Part shown: in pieces, positions 1 to 11,900 of the stretch
Position numbering within the stretch: position 1 is the first letter of the stretch
How the letters are laid out: every line of letters begins with the position of its first letter
Translations under genes and position numbers: made by a program
Notes under the pieces: generated by a model
Databases searched by the model: none
What the model was told of the DNA's origin: nothing
What the model saw: only the letters and a program-made list of their open reading frames with translations
Source: Crocodylus rhombifer
Taxonomy: Eukaryota; Chordata; Crocodylia; Crocodylidae
Assembly (NCBI GenBank): GCA_038503035.1
Contig: JAVSML010001155.1
Span: forward strand, 124,001 to 188,000
Length of the DNA: 64,000 nt
Reading direction: 5' to 3'

Positions 1-1736
1 CTATTGATTTAATTCAAGATTACCAGCCTCATTCACTCCTTTCAAGTATTTCAACAGCTTTCTAATAGCTTATTATCTGAAGGTTACATCTGTTACTAAA
101 AGTAGGCCCTAAAGGATGTTGTTCGAAGTCCATAAAGGCCCTTTTAAGTACAAAGAATTTAACATACAGCTTTTCTATACACAAACATTAGTAAAGGATG
201 CAACAGTCCAGAGTACAAATTAGCCTTTGATTAATATGTTCTCTTGTTGCAACACAGTGACTTATAAAGGCTATGAAAAAACCAGATAAAACAGTGCTCT
301 ACTCTGATATCTCTTACTGTCTGATACTTGGGTCAGTGTTAAAAATGGACAAAAGTGTATGTGGATGAAAATGTAATTTAAAAAGGTTGTAAAGCTATTA
401 AGACATCACTTCATTCCTACATACCGTACTATTAAAAGGGAGATTTATTAATGAAATGTTAGCATTACATTAAATAAACTAAATGGAAAATATTTCTCTG
501 GTGTATCTGTACCAAGAACAAAGGCTGTGTAAATCCACCTACGCTTGTATTTTATGAACACAATCATACAGTATCAAAGAAAGGTATCTACAGGGTGCAC
601 TGGAATTTTATAATAAATGGGGTAGCTGTAGGGCCTTATGAAAGGGGCTAAAAATAAACCCGATCTACTCTTCTATCATTCCCCGTTGATTCTGAAAAGA
701 TTCCTTTCTGAAACGCACACAAAATGTTTTAAAAGAGTGGAAAGATGCAAGATTTGCATTAAGAGGAGGAGGGCACATTAAAAAAATAATAAAACAAATG
801 AATGTGGTTGGTTTTAGAGATGAGCTTTTGTATACTAGTTTTTCATGCAACTTGCCTACCCATAAGCATGTCCATGTCAAGTAAATGTCTAAACACATTA
901 TTTAAATAGAATCTGTATAATAGAAAACAAAGAATAAAAGAATGGTAATTTAAATAAAATCCATTGGGAGGTTAAGGCCACTTCCTGGTATGTCAGCTTA
1001 GTGGTTTATAGGAAAAAAAGGAGTGTTGGCTAATGGAAATAAACAGTACACAGTGAATAAATGGTAAAATTTAGTTTACAAATGGTAAATGGCTTCTTGT
1101 TACTGGGAAGCATCTATGCACTTACACTGTATATGCATGCATTCATACATGCACTATAATCTTGATAGTGAGCATTAATTTGGTCACCTTTTTTCCTTTT
1201 GCAAACAAATCTATCCTAAATAGTTTGAATTCAGTGTAAAAAGATCTAATGACACCTTGTTCTTATGATTCATCACAGGAAATAATACCAAGACAACAGA
1301 GGTGATGCTGACAAAGGTGATATGACCTGAAAAACAATGTCTGTATGGAGAAGGCTGGAAAGGAGCTTTAGAAAACAGTGAAATGCAGATACATGCTGTG
1401 CATTTTAAACAGAAACACAGAGGTATTTTTCTTTTTGCCGGAAATTGTCATTGGATTTGATTGATTAGGCATCCAGAACATATAAGGGACAAACATATGC
1501 TAAACAGCTACTGCCTGATATAAATGAATTGAGATGGTCAGTCAAATCAAGATGCCCACATGCTATGAAGTATTAAAAAATTAACTCGATTGTCTCTGGC
1601 TGAATACAATTACTACCGACAAAGGCCCCCTCAACCAAGAGTCATCTTCTGTTAACATGCCGGGTAGGTAAAGTGCAGAAAGGTGGCAGGCCTGGCAGTG
1701 CAAAAAGAGAAAGGATCAAAGGGATTCTACACTTAC
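1..1736 (-). other. TACC2: TACC2 intron (partial) after the alternative first exon
   Basis: This AT-rich stretch lies 3' (gene sense) of the donor at 1736/1735 and runs off the left edge. The next coding exon should begin with the second part of the split ATG codon and an acidic Ser/Glu-rich sequence. I looked for it on the minus strand here and did not see it, so it is probably beyond the edge. The short open frames here have no coding character. No clear repeat was recognised. Confidence 0.6.
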
Positions 1737-1804
1737 ATTGCCTCTGAAGGTTCCCGGTTCAGGCTACTTGTCTGTGCCTGCTGCAGAGACTGCGACCCTC
1801 CCAT
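1737..1804 (-). CDS. TACC2: TACC2 alternative first coding exon (short isoform start)
   Basis: TACC2 is a centrosome- and microtubule-associated scaffold whose C-terminal TACC coiled coil binds the ch-TOG/CKAP5 group of proteins; that domain is not in this window. On the minus strand an ATG at 1804 opens 22 codons beginning MGGSQSLQQAQTSSLN and ending REPSEA, plus two bases (AT) before a strong donor, CAAT|GTAAGT. The split codon completes to ATG (Met) if the next exon begins with G, as in the mammalian short isoform, where MGGSQSLQ...SEAM is followed by an acidic SSDSEE stretch (recalled, not searched). The donor leaves phase 2, like the other TACC2 exons here. MGGSQS fits the N-myristoylation pattern (Gly2, Ser6). 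A second acceptor-like ctgcag inside the exon is probably fortuitous, because using it in the gene's phase-2 frame gives a quick stop. The transcription start is not visible. Confidence 0.85.
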
Positions 1805-2150
1805 CCTCAGGATGCCCTTGAGTTGAAGCTAGCTGCGAGCAGGGCCAGCTTCCTTGTTAATTCCACCAGCAAGAAGCCCTGAGAGGTCTGACAGTGTAGG
1901 GGCTGCAATACTGCAGTGCAGATGGAAACAGCTGCTTGCATCAGTGGCAGCAACAGCAGAGACACTTTAGCAGCAGCTTCTCTTCTCTGAACTGTTGCCA
2001 GGTTTTTCCTTCCCCTGTTCAGATGAATATGGTTTAAAAAAAGGATAAAATAAAATCCCAGCCACTGTGGCAGGCACCGATGTGTTACCAGCCGCTGATC
2101 ATCAATGGCTCAATCAGCTACAGTACAAGCACCAATACAAACAGGACTAG
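1805..2150 (-). promoter_or_regulatory. TACC2: Probable 5' UTR and promoter region of the short TACC2 transcript
   Basis: This is the sequence immediately upstream (gene sense) of the ATG at 1804. It is richer in C/T and CTG/CAG-type words than the surrounding AT-rich intron, for example around 1920-2010. I see no canonical TATA box and no obvious CpG island. The assignment follows only from 1737-1804 being a first coding exon; an upstream noncoding exon spliced to it cannot be excluded. Confidence 0.35.
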
Positions 2151-4444
2151 TGGCTATTGAAACTGGCTTAAAAAAAAATGAAGACCCTCCCTTTAAGCAC
2201 ATATTGTCAGCTACTGTGGTTCCCTAAGGACCTAGAGGCAGGACCATTATATTGTGTTGACTCAGCTGATTTAAAATGCAAATTCACTTGTGTACTAGAT
2301 CTCGCGTGTACATTTCCCTTTAATAGTAAGCAGGTTGCATATTTCAGAGTGACTCAAGCAGAGAGGATTCATATGGATGATTTGGGGGTTTTTTTATTCC
2401 AACAAAAGGAACTCATCCCTCTTGCACAAATGGAATCTTCCATCAGGAAAGTAGGGAGAAATGTCATGAGCAGCCAAGGTAAACAAGGCAATGTGTGCGC
2501 TTTGGGGAGCAGCTTGATCCAAAGATATGGCTACAGCTAACCGTTTTGCTTCTTGCCGTGGGGGAAGTCTGTCCGGGGGCTAAAATATTCTGCCAAATGA
2601 TAAGCTGGAGAAACTTTGGGGATGGTGCTGCTCAAAGGAATTATGCTATGCGATTCGTAAAAAGACTCTGTGAACTGAGGGCATTAAAGAGCAATTCAAA
2701 AATCAACGGAGAAGTTTACCCTTTTGCTACAGCAAAGGGTCCAGGGATATCGTGGGGAAAAATTTCAGCACGCAAGCCGGGAGGCCTGGGTGCCTCCACA
2801 TGACCATATTTGGCGAACAAACGGATGCTTCATAAACAAATTACATTTCACAGCTCTCCAGGAGCAGTGTCACCGGCAGTGCCATGGGACCATCTATGTT
2901 CAGAACAGGGCTGCTAACTCCGGGTCTCAAATGCCTTGAAGCTACAGGCTAACCTCAGATAAATGGAGGGCAGAAAGGGGGGACAGATCGGGAGGGGAGA
3001 AAAATCAAAAGATCAGGCACACATAACAGACGCATTAAATTGTCCCAACTTAAAAGCAGTTACCATGTATTTCTTTTAGATTGCAATAAAGACCTAACCA
3101 TGCACACAAGACTTAACCGGTGGATAATTTCCATATGTTTTTTAAAAAAACGGAGACTCCTTTAGAGCCTGTCAAGCCTACAAAAATAACCGACCTTAAA
3201 TGTGGCTTAGTTCTGTGCGAAAGGATAAAAGCATGCTGTACAGCACTTCAGGAACTGGGGTTAAAACAGACCAACAAGGCTTTAGTTGCTACAACTTTAA
3301 GAATAATTAACAGCAACACTTAGCATTTGTGTGGAGTTACTCATCTTCAAACGACTTTCTAAAGTGTAACTACTTCATCTTCATAATGCTGCAAATGAAA
3401 CATATGTGGCTCATTTTATTTTAGATAAAGGAAAAGGAAATGAGACACAGAAGGTTAACCCCAAATGCTGAAACTGGTTGATATCCTTTAACTGTGAGGT
3501 AGAAGTTAAATATCAGAAATTAGGAGACAACTTTTCAAACTTTGGTCCGACTTGTTTTCCCCACAAAGTAAAGCGTGTGTCAATGTCAAACACGATACTC
3601 AAATTTAAGACTCTGACTTCTGGCCTAGTTTCCAGACCAGTGGACCATTTGGGACACAATAAGTAGTTACAGGTCTTTAGAAATCATATGCTGTGAATGA
3701 GAAACTATTTATATTGTTTAATATTCCTTTATATGTTTACATGCTTGATACTCTAGCCTCCAAAGGATCAGCATCACCTAATAAAAACATGGCATAGTTG
3801 TGCTAATATTTAACAGTAATATCAAATATGCAGCTATCAAATTGGGAGCGTTCCCAATGATGTGCAACATGGAATTTCAAGATGGCAGTGAAAAGGATTT
3901 ACTTCAGCATTAAATGTGAAATTAAGTTAATGACTCTGGCATGTCAGTCTAACACAGGAAGTAATAGAAAGCCAGCAGGCTAAAACTGTGTTGCTGTTTT
4001 TGGAGTACTCTGTTATGTCGAGGCTGTCACTCAGTGTCAGTTCTGCACGCTATTTTTATACCCAAGTTACTGGTTAGCGCTCATTTGGATGCCATAAGAA
4101 CTACCCACTGTTTCTTTTCCTTTTTTCTTTCTATAATGGGTGATAGGAAGAAAGTAGACGAGCTTATCTAAACAAAAACCGAGGGGGAGGGAGGGGTTAT
4201 CAGCTCACCGGTTATGCTTCAGCAGTTCTTCGCAAAGCAAAAGGGACAATGGGAAGTATGTCTTCTGCTAGCGGTGGAGAAGTGGAGGATTCCATGCCTT
4301 GGTAAACGGAAAATTAGTAAAACACACCTTGAAAATGTGTTTCCTACCTACATCAAGTTTCAAGTGTATTACCAAGTAAATGTATTAGAGGTAGTTAGCT
4401 GTGCGAGTCTGAAATTAGGCCAAAGGCAGGGCAGTCTGTCACCT

Positions 4445-5040
4445 TATAGCAGAGGGCTAGGTAAAATATGGCCTGCCAATTGATCCTATCCAGCCTGCCA
4501 GCTGCTGCTGGATGCCTGAGGAGCAAGGGCTATGTCCCACACTTGGCCGTACCCCCTCATTCAGCTTTCTGTTGGTGCCCGATGCAGCGTGCCAAGTAGC
4601 TGGCCCACCCACCCACACGCTGCAATGAGCCACTGCCACCGCGGCACCACTAGGAGGTGGGTCTATGCTGGCTGCAGGAGAGGGGCTCAGCTTGGGGCAG
4701 CTGCCCCTGATTTTTCTGGTGTAATATGGTGGCAGCAGCTTAACACAGTGGGAAGATGGGCAGGATGGCTACTCAGCATGCTGCATCGCACCCCGTCCTG
4801 TATGGGCCTGGATGCTGGCAGCCATAGTGCCGGTTCTGTGCAGAGCCAACAGAAAGCCGTACATGGGGGATGGATGCAGGGGGGTAGAGACATTTGCGTG
4901 CCACACAATCCAGCCTGGTCCCGGCTGTGGCAGAACAGAGTGGTGTGCAGCACAGCCCTCCCTCCTTAGGCTTTCAGTGGTGGCCAACATGCCAGATAGG
5001 ATGAATTGCCCTCTCCTCCCCTCCCCCCACTCTCAAGAGC
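4445..5040. mobile_element. Probable hAT-type non-autonomous DNA element
   Basis: A GC-rich block in AT-rich intron. The left part (tatggcctgccaattgatcc near 4468-4488) is mirrored, imperfectly and inverted, by the right part (ggatgaattgccctctcc near 4999-5016). That inverted arrangement suggests the two ends of a non-autonomous DNA transposon. Open frames on both strands across it (up to 145 codons, 4532-4969) come from the GC-rich composition and look non-coding. Exact ends and target duplication were not resolved. Confidence 0.4.
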
Positions 5041-5108
5041 TCACCAAAACTCATTAAGTGGCCTTCCAGCCCAAATAATTGTCCACCCGTTATAGCCTAA
5101 CCTGTTCA

Positions 5109-5202
5109 GACAGGCATGAGCTTTCAAGGGCTACAGCCGACTACATCAGATTCATAGCAACTGATGAAGAAGGCTGTAGCCTATGAAAGCTCATGCCTCT
5201 CT
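5109..5202. repeat. Foldback repeat fragment with ~25-bp inverted arms
   Basis: The left arm gcatgagctttcaagggctacagcc is mirrored, with a few mismatches, by a right arm reading ggctgtagcctatgaaagctc and on to atgc, separated by about 45 bp. The phrase ctgatgaagaaggctgtagcc is typical of a widespread sauropsid interspersed repeat, as I recall it; the family name is not certain. A different segment of a similar-looking repeat appears near 30640-30770. Confidence 0.45.
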
Positions 5203-6424
5203 GAACAAGTTAGATTATACGGTGCCACGCTGCCCTGCCTTCTGTATAAATGTATCGTCATGCTTAATTTGGACCGACCATGGCAAAAGCATGAGATAAA
5301 CATTAACTTATGCTACAGATTTAAATCACACACTGGTGGTGCGGATGACAGAGAACAGAATATTTCTCCCATTCCCAGCATACCAGTATGTCAGGACTCT
5401 TTTACCAGCACTCACTAGTCTGGCCAACACATTTGCTGAAATTCAGTAAGTTCAGGGTCTTGGTTTGGCTGAAATTCAGCAAGTTTTGAGGTGTGGTCAT
5501 GCTTCTGGCCTACCTGCACATCTAGGGGTTGCACCCTGCTCCCATCGGAAGCAGCAATAAGGTGCATTATGGAACATAACCCCTCAAATCGGTCTGCCTC
5601 TGTACCAACAGCATGACTCAGACACCAACTGTGAGGACAGCTCCCCGTCATCCACCCTTCTACTTCCAGAAAATACAGGATTTTGCCCTGAACTCTGAGA
5701 AAGAACTTTCTAAGCAATTTGGGTGCACCTTAAAAACAGAGGGAAAAAACTATAGTGGTCATGCAATCACTGAGTGATAACAGCTGGAAAACTGGGGTCC
5801 ATCCTGTGGCTCTGCTTTTAAAAGCATGATAAAAAACTAGAAAAGGGCTCAAAAGAGAACTGTTTTGAAGTCTGGAAAGCAAGCTTATAATCAAAGATAA
5901 TGAGCACAATATATTCTGCTTATCAAAGAGATGTTTAACAATGGATCTGATCATGGTCTTTAGGTATCTGTGTAAGAAACAGATATTTGACCAGCAATGC
6001 AGGGGACTTTAATCAAGCCCATGAAATCAAAACATCATCTATCAATGGAAACTTAAATTAGGAAAAATAAGTTGGCAATTATTTGCAAACTTATAACAGT
6101 AACTAACCACCAGAGCTGTTTACCAAGGGAAATATTTAATCATTTGAAGTCTTTAGACTGAGACTGGATTTCTTCTGAAACAATACAGCTCATCTCAGCT
6201 ACAAACTACTGGGCTTGAAAGAGATTGGTTCTGTAGTAGGACAGCATATTTCTCTTCCATGCAAGAAATGCTAGATGAAATTCTTTGGCCTGTATAGCAC
6301 AGGAAATCAGACTATATAGTCCCTGTGAAACTGTTAGTCATCCAACACTGGGAGGAAGTTTGGGGAGATAATCTCATTTCATTGCTGCTGCACTCAACTA
6401 AAATGTGGAGTCCTGAATCTATTC

Positions 6425-6705
6425 CAGGAGTGTTCAGCTCCTACCCCTTGGGCCAAATCCAGCCCAAAGAATTCCCCACAGGTCAGGAAATCTGGCAGTG
6501 TGGGCGTGGTGGCAATTAACGCTGCTCCCCCTCCCCTCTCCGCTAGCCCTGCGTGGCTAGATCTGGGCCAGACCTTTGCCAAGCAGCTGGATCAGGCCCC
6601 AACCACACCAGCCCCATTTGCCAGATCACAGCATGAGGGATTGGCCCATGGATGGACCTGGCACAGGCCATCTGACCTGCAAGGGAAGAAGGCTGAGCAT
6701 CACTG
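6425..6705. mobile_element. hAT-type MITE with 8-bp target duplication (7/8)
   Basis: The element begins caggagtgttcagctcc and ends ggctgagcatcactg, which are imperfect terminal inverted repeats. It is flanked by atctattc (6417-6424) and atctgttc (6706-6713), a target duplication matching at 7 of 8 positions. A TSD of 8 bp with CA(G)TG...-type ends is characteristic of the hAT superfamily. It has no coding capacity, so it is non-autonomous. The single TSD mismatch suggests a moderately old insertion. Confidence 0.65.
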
Positions 6706-7084
6706 ATCTGTTCTAATCACTCTAAGCATCCTGCCTCTCCTATTCTCTTCCAGTTCTCTGCCACTTAGCATAGCCCTATTAAAGAAGCTAAAAGAGCAAT
6801 GCAGGCCTTACTTATCTCCTATTTTTCTGTGGGAGATGAACATCATGGTCATAAAAGACTGATAGCCTTGGAAACCAAAGTTCAGTGTACAAGCAGCAAT
6901 GCAAGACTTTTTTACATCCTCCCCATGGATGTGCAAGGAGCAGCTCCGCCATGAGAGGGAAGCTTAGTCTCCCCCTCTCTGGCCTAAAGCCATCCAAAGG
7001 GACTGTCAACAGAAACATCAACTGATACTAAATACAGTGTTAGCTTTAGTCTGGATGGCGACTATGTGCACAGGCTGCAAGGAC

Positions 7085-7882
7085 CTAGCTGTAACCTATG
7101 GTATACAGTGTGCTCAGTGCAAAGCGAGCCCTATTCGATTTGGATTCAGCCCGAATAAGGGACAGTGATTCAATTAGTTGATTTGGTTCTCTGTCCCTGA
7201 TTCAATTTGGCCAAATCTGAATCTGAAGATCCCATGCTGATTTGGAGAATCAGCAACTTGGACATAGACACAGCTTTAAATGTTTTTTCTACATACCTCG
7301 AAGTACCAGCACGACTTATGAACACTGTGATGCTGGGACAGGTCGAGCATCCCACAGAAGTGCGGGGGACCCTCCATGTGCTCAGCGGCAAACCCAGAAG
7401 TGGACCAGAAGTACTTCTGGTCCACTTCTGGGTCCACAGGGGAGTGCGCCAGGGGCCCCCTTCATCCTCCCTAGATCGGCAATTGGCTGCAGGGGGCCTC
7501 CAGGTGCCCCCCTAGTCCCAGGAAGCACCAGTCACTGAGCCAGGGGGGGCACAGGGGGGAGGGAGGGGACCCAGCAGTGGACCTGAAGTGCTTCTGGTCC
7601 ACTCCTGGGTTTGCTGCTGAGCTCGCTGGGCAGCCTCCCACACTTCTGTGGGACACTCAATGCACTTCAGCATCGCAGCATTCATGAGGCCCTGCTACCT
7701 AGAGGTAAATACAAAAAACATTGAAAGCTGTGTCTATGGCCGAATCTGCGAATCTTTCCAAATTGATTCGAAGGGTTCTGATTCTATTCAGAGAGATTAA
7801 AAGGTCCTTTGATTCGATTCACGTTTGGAGATTCGGCCGCCGAATCAAATCAGGGACCGAAGCTTCACACAGCCCTAGTATA
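7085..7882. mobile_element. Foldback element, copy 1 (near full length)
   Basis: The left half (about 7130-7390) and right half (about 7620-7880) are long imperfect inverted repeats. The left atagacacagctttaaatgt at 7264-7283 pairs with the right acattgaaagctgtgtctat, and catcccacagaagtg pairs with cacttctgtgggac. The outer parts are rich in gattcgaatc-like words and the right end reads cttcacacagccctag. The GC-rich centre contains a perfect 42-bp palindrome and a second imperfect copy of it. There is no transposase; open frames in it are compositional. A truncated second copy lies at about 59985-60495. This looks like a foldback or MITE-like DNA element; I cannot name the family. Confidence 0.65.
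7392..7433. repeat. Perfect 42-bp palindrome
   Basis: The half-site cccagaagtggaccagaagt (7393-7412) is followed directly by its exact reverse complement (7413-7432), and the flanking a/t pair extends the symmetry to 42 bp with no spacer. It sits in the centre of the foldback element and would form a cruciform or hairpin. A degenerate copy is at about 7569-7605, and another is inside the second family member near 60157-60200. Confidence 0.95.
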
Positions 7883-9489
7883 CAGGTACACTTCAAAATC
7901 ATCCTCACTGGGGTTTTAGGTGACATGGTTGGTATCCCATACTGGACCCATCCCCTTCAGCTTAGAAGTCATTCAGGCCAACATACTGTGATTCCAACAT
8001 CAGAAAGCCTTTTTTTAAATCACAGCCTTTACTTTTCCCCACCCATTAAAAGGGCACTTTTTCATCTCAAGCCAATATAACTTCTGTAATGTAACTCTTT
8101 GCACTACAGAGGCAAAGTGCATGACAGTTTTCTGAGAGGCTGGTTTCAGCCTGTGAGTCTTACTGCCCCAGGAACTAAGGGCTGTCTCAAACTTCAGCAC
8201 CTTCTACTTGCAGGTGCAAGATGCACTTCTTTGACCAGGTCCTACTTACCATAAATGAAAAGCATAATTAAAAACAAACCAACGAAACAATCCACAGCCC
8301 AAAACAACGCACATAATTCTCCCTCTGGATAAGGAGTGTGAGAATGTACATGGCAGATGTTCACTCAACTGTTCAATGTGCTCCTGGAACATGCTCTGAT
8401 ACGACTACAATGGTGAGCATGGTACAAAAACCAGAAGAGAAGACATTAAAACAGAACATCCAAATGACAAAAAACATATAGTTCTTCTAGGACACCTTTG
8501 TGTCTAGTGCTGAGGTTTTTAGGGATGCTAAAAATTACCTTAGAAAAATGTGCCAAGAAAGTCAATAAATAGAAGTCAGACCTTGAGACTGAATCCAAGG
8601 GGGTATGTGCATGGAATCGGCTCAGACTCCTAAGAGGTAGAGTGCATCATAAGAAAGAAATTGGGTGTCATGGGGACTGCCTTGCTAGTCTGTGAATGGG
8701 CCCTGGTTCACTTAGCTCCTAGGCACTGCACTATAGAGATCACTATGGAGGGTCTACCAGGATCAGAGTACCTACAATCCAAATCATGCACTACATGAAC
8801 TATGTTACGGAGCCCAGGAAAGACTAACCATGCTTTGGGAAATGGTCAGCACACAGCAATTTTTCCATCTTTTAAAACATAGATCCAAGAGCCCAGGTAG
8901 TGCTCATCTCATTGGATACTCATCAGGCTATTCAGACCGGGTCCAAACACACTCTACCCTATTCCTTTGATTGGAGTAAGCTGCAGAACTTGGTATTTCT
9001 TTGGCTTTTCTGGCACACTTACTTAGCAGTCTTTTTTCTATTGCTCTTTTGGGGAACCATGACCTTGTATGTCAGCTGCTACAGGCTTCTGTGCTAAGGG
9101 CATAGGTATGGGGGGGCAGGAAGGGCAACTGCCAAGACAGCCATTTGCTTGAGGGGTGTTAAGCAGCTCAAGGGTTCAACAGGGCATCTAAACCCCTGAC
9201 CAGTGCCAATTTCCAAGACTTCCCACTAATTTAGGTACAGTACACCCTTACCAAGCCTTTGGGTTTACAGCTCAACTTTTTGGGGACCAGGGATAGCTGA
9301 AGCAGACACAAAACCTTTATGATGCAAAAACCAAACACTATTCATTTTACTTAGTACAAGAAATACACAGCTCTAGACACAACAATAAAAAATACCACGT
9401 TTTCTCCCCAGTTCTTCGTGCTCTTTGGAGTTATGTCAGACTTTCTGGATAGCTAGAAGTCCATCTCCCCCAGCTCTCTCTCTCAAAAC

Positions 9490-9657
9490 CAGTGCTTCTC
9501 AGCCTGTGGCCCAGTCAGCCCACAGCTGCTGCTCGTGTGACATCCAGTTAAAACATTTTTAAATGGATACAAAGGAAGTAAGTTGTGTGGGTGCAGCCCA
9601 CGTAACATTGAGAACTGCAAGCGTGGCCCACTATGGCAAACAGGTTGAGAACCGCTG
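9490..9657. mobile_element. Short hAT-type MITE with 8-bp target duplication (7/8)
   Basis: A 168-bp element with ends cagtgcttctcagcct and aggttgagaaccgctg, i.e. terminal inverted repeats of the CAGTGGTTCTCAACC type seen in several hAT families. It is flanked by ctcaaaac (9482-9489) and ctctaaac (9658-9665), which match at 7 of 8 positions. It has no coding capacity. Confidence 0.75.
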
Positions 9658-11599
9658 CTCTAAACAGAGCAGCAAGAGATCTTCTTTATATATATATAAT
9701 CCCCGGGCTTCTTTCTTTTGATCACCCCACATGGCTTTCTGCAGGTGATCCAATTCTCCCAACAGATGATCAGTTGCTTGGTTACCTCCCTCCTGGAGTT
9801 CAGATGAAACTGGTTTGCTCTAGGCAGTAGCCATGTCCTTGTCTAAGAGTGCTGCATTTGAATGGCTAATCAGTAAAGATTAACAATCCTCACTGTCAGA
9901 CCCTTGCCAAGTACAAAACTTACTTTTACCATTGCTATGAGTTTTAACTCAATGTAGAGACAAAAGAGCGGGCCAGCACAGCCCACATCCAAAATGGAGT
10001 TTGATACAGATGGCATCTTAAATATCAAACAGGAGAGAACATGAAATATTCCTCCAGTTACTGCAACAGCATTTTCAGAGCTATGCAAAGAATGAGCGGT
10101 AGCTGATGCCCCAACATGCAGTCAATGCCCTTGGCTCCTTCCCTCCCTGCCCCCTACAGAAACCCTCTCTGCCAGCTGCTTCCCCCTTCCTTAGTGACTC
10201 ACCGTGCCAGCTTCTCTCCAGTCTCTGCAAAGATCCACATCTTGACCTCTTCTTTTCCACAAGCTTTTAGAGCATCTCTCCCCACCCACTCTCTCTCTCT
10301 CTGTCTCGCACACAAACACGCACCCCGTCTTGTTTCCTCTTGGATTTAGTGCCCATTAACAAATCTCTAATGCAGTGCAGACTTTGATTCTGCCCAAAAT
10401 GTGATTTGACAACTGCCAACCACACCTAACAGGTACATTATAACTAACTTAAAAGTCAATGAAATGACTCTAGATTTACTTTGGCTTGAAAATTACCAAG
10501 AACAGAAGCTCTGATGCAAAGACCATCTTTTTTGCTGTTTGTACAGTGCCTTGCACAGCACAGTCCTGGTCCAAAACTGGCATTTCTAGCTGCACCCACA
10601 ATACAAATAACAGAAGTATTACACACAGTGATCAGTGAATCTAGGGGATGCTTTGTATTCTGACTGAGGAACATCTTTTCATATGTGTGTACAGCACCCA
10701 GAACGGGGCCCTAATTCTGCCAAGGACTTCTACACACTACTGTCATTCAAATAACAACACCATACACTGATTTAGGGCAGTCCTTAATTCAAGGAATTAC
10801 TAGTTGACTTAAAGATTGTGGATGCCATGAGGAAACTATTACGTTGTAAAGTTACTGCTGTATCACTCCTCTAGTTTACTATGTGACAGGCACTGAATAC
10901 TTTGTAAGCTGATAAAAAATACACACCATCAGGAATTACCACGTTACCATATTCAATCTATTTTCCCCTATCAATTCAAAGAAAAAAACCCTGAATATAT
11001 GATACATACACTGCAACTCGCAAGCACAGACAGCCTGACTGATTAAAACACATTTCTAAAAATGCACATATTGATCAATGGTTGGTTGCTAAGGCCCCTG
11101 CTGAATCTAAATTGAACGTGAGATCAATAGCATTAAAAGTTATGAAACTTCCACAGCACCAGCTTAGCCTTTGAACCCTTCTGTGTTTGGACCTTCCTGC
11201 AAAGCTAACGAAGGTGCATGCACATGCACATAACGTTCTTTGGGGACTCTGCTGTCAATTAAATGTTGACAGATAAAATGATAGGTCCACATGTTAAAGG
11301 GTTTCACGGAAAAGGATATTTTAGGAAGGGAAAAAAGTTCATCTACAAGGTGGTTAAACATCTTATCCCCTGCTATACAAAATGCTTCAAAAGCTATAGC
11401 TTAACACGGTACCTACAAGTCTGTGGCAGGGGAGGGGGGCTGGAGGGGAGATTTGTAGAAGACAATTTCTCATGTGGCACAAGGGGTACGGCCTTCTAGT
11501 CATATGGCTGAGAGGGGAAGCTTAATCTACGTCTAACGGGTGTCCTCACAGCCCTAAGAAGCTTCCTTCTATATGTTATTCCTGTTTTCAAGTTTCTTT

Positions 11600-11900
11600 A
11601 TAAGCACGAATGACGCATGCCCCCTGCGGCTGGGGGGGCACGGCGGTAGCAGGAGCGCAGTGGTGGTAAGCGCGGAGCTCCTGCAGACACCGCTGGCGCT
11701 GTCAGCGGGAGGGTGTGGGAGGGTGGTGAGTGCCACCCAGGAGTTCGGCAACCACCCACAGATGCCACCAGTGGTGTTAGCGGTGGGATGGCGAGTGGCG
11801 ACTGCCCGTGGCAGTTCACGCTTTTTGCTGGGGGTGCACTGCCACGCTCAGGGGGTGCATGTGCACTAGTGTGCACCCCCTACGCATCGCCCCTGTTTGC
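11600..11900. mobile_element. GC-rich non-autonomous DNA element (probable)
   Basis: An abrupt GC-rich island (roughly 11615-11890) inside AT-rich intron. Its ends look inverted: gacgcatgccccctgcggc near the left and gtgcaccccctacgcatcgc near the right share gcatgc/gatgcg and G-run/C-run symmetry. The terminal words gggggtgcatgtgcac resemble those of the 245-bp element at 15412-15656, so it may belong to the same family. Overlapping open frames on both strands (up to 98 codons) are compositional. I did not find a clear target duplication. Confidence 0.4.

Noticed and set aside
1737..1787. Internal acceptor (ctctgcag|CAGG) making 1737-1787 an internal exon
   Set aside because: In the gene's phase-2 frame it reaches TGA within a few codons; treating the unit as a first exon starting MGGSQS fits the known TACC2 short form much better.
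4532..4969. 145-codon plus-strand open frame, with overlapping minus-strand frames
   Set aside because: GC-rich repeat interior; long frames on both strands at once are a composition effect.
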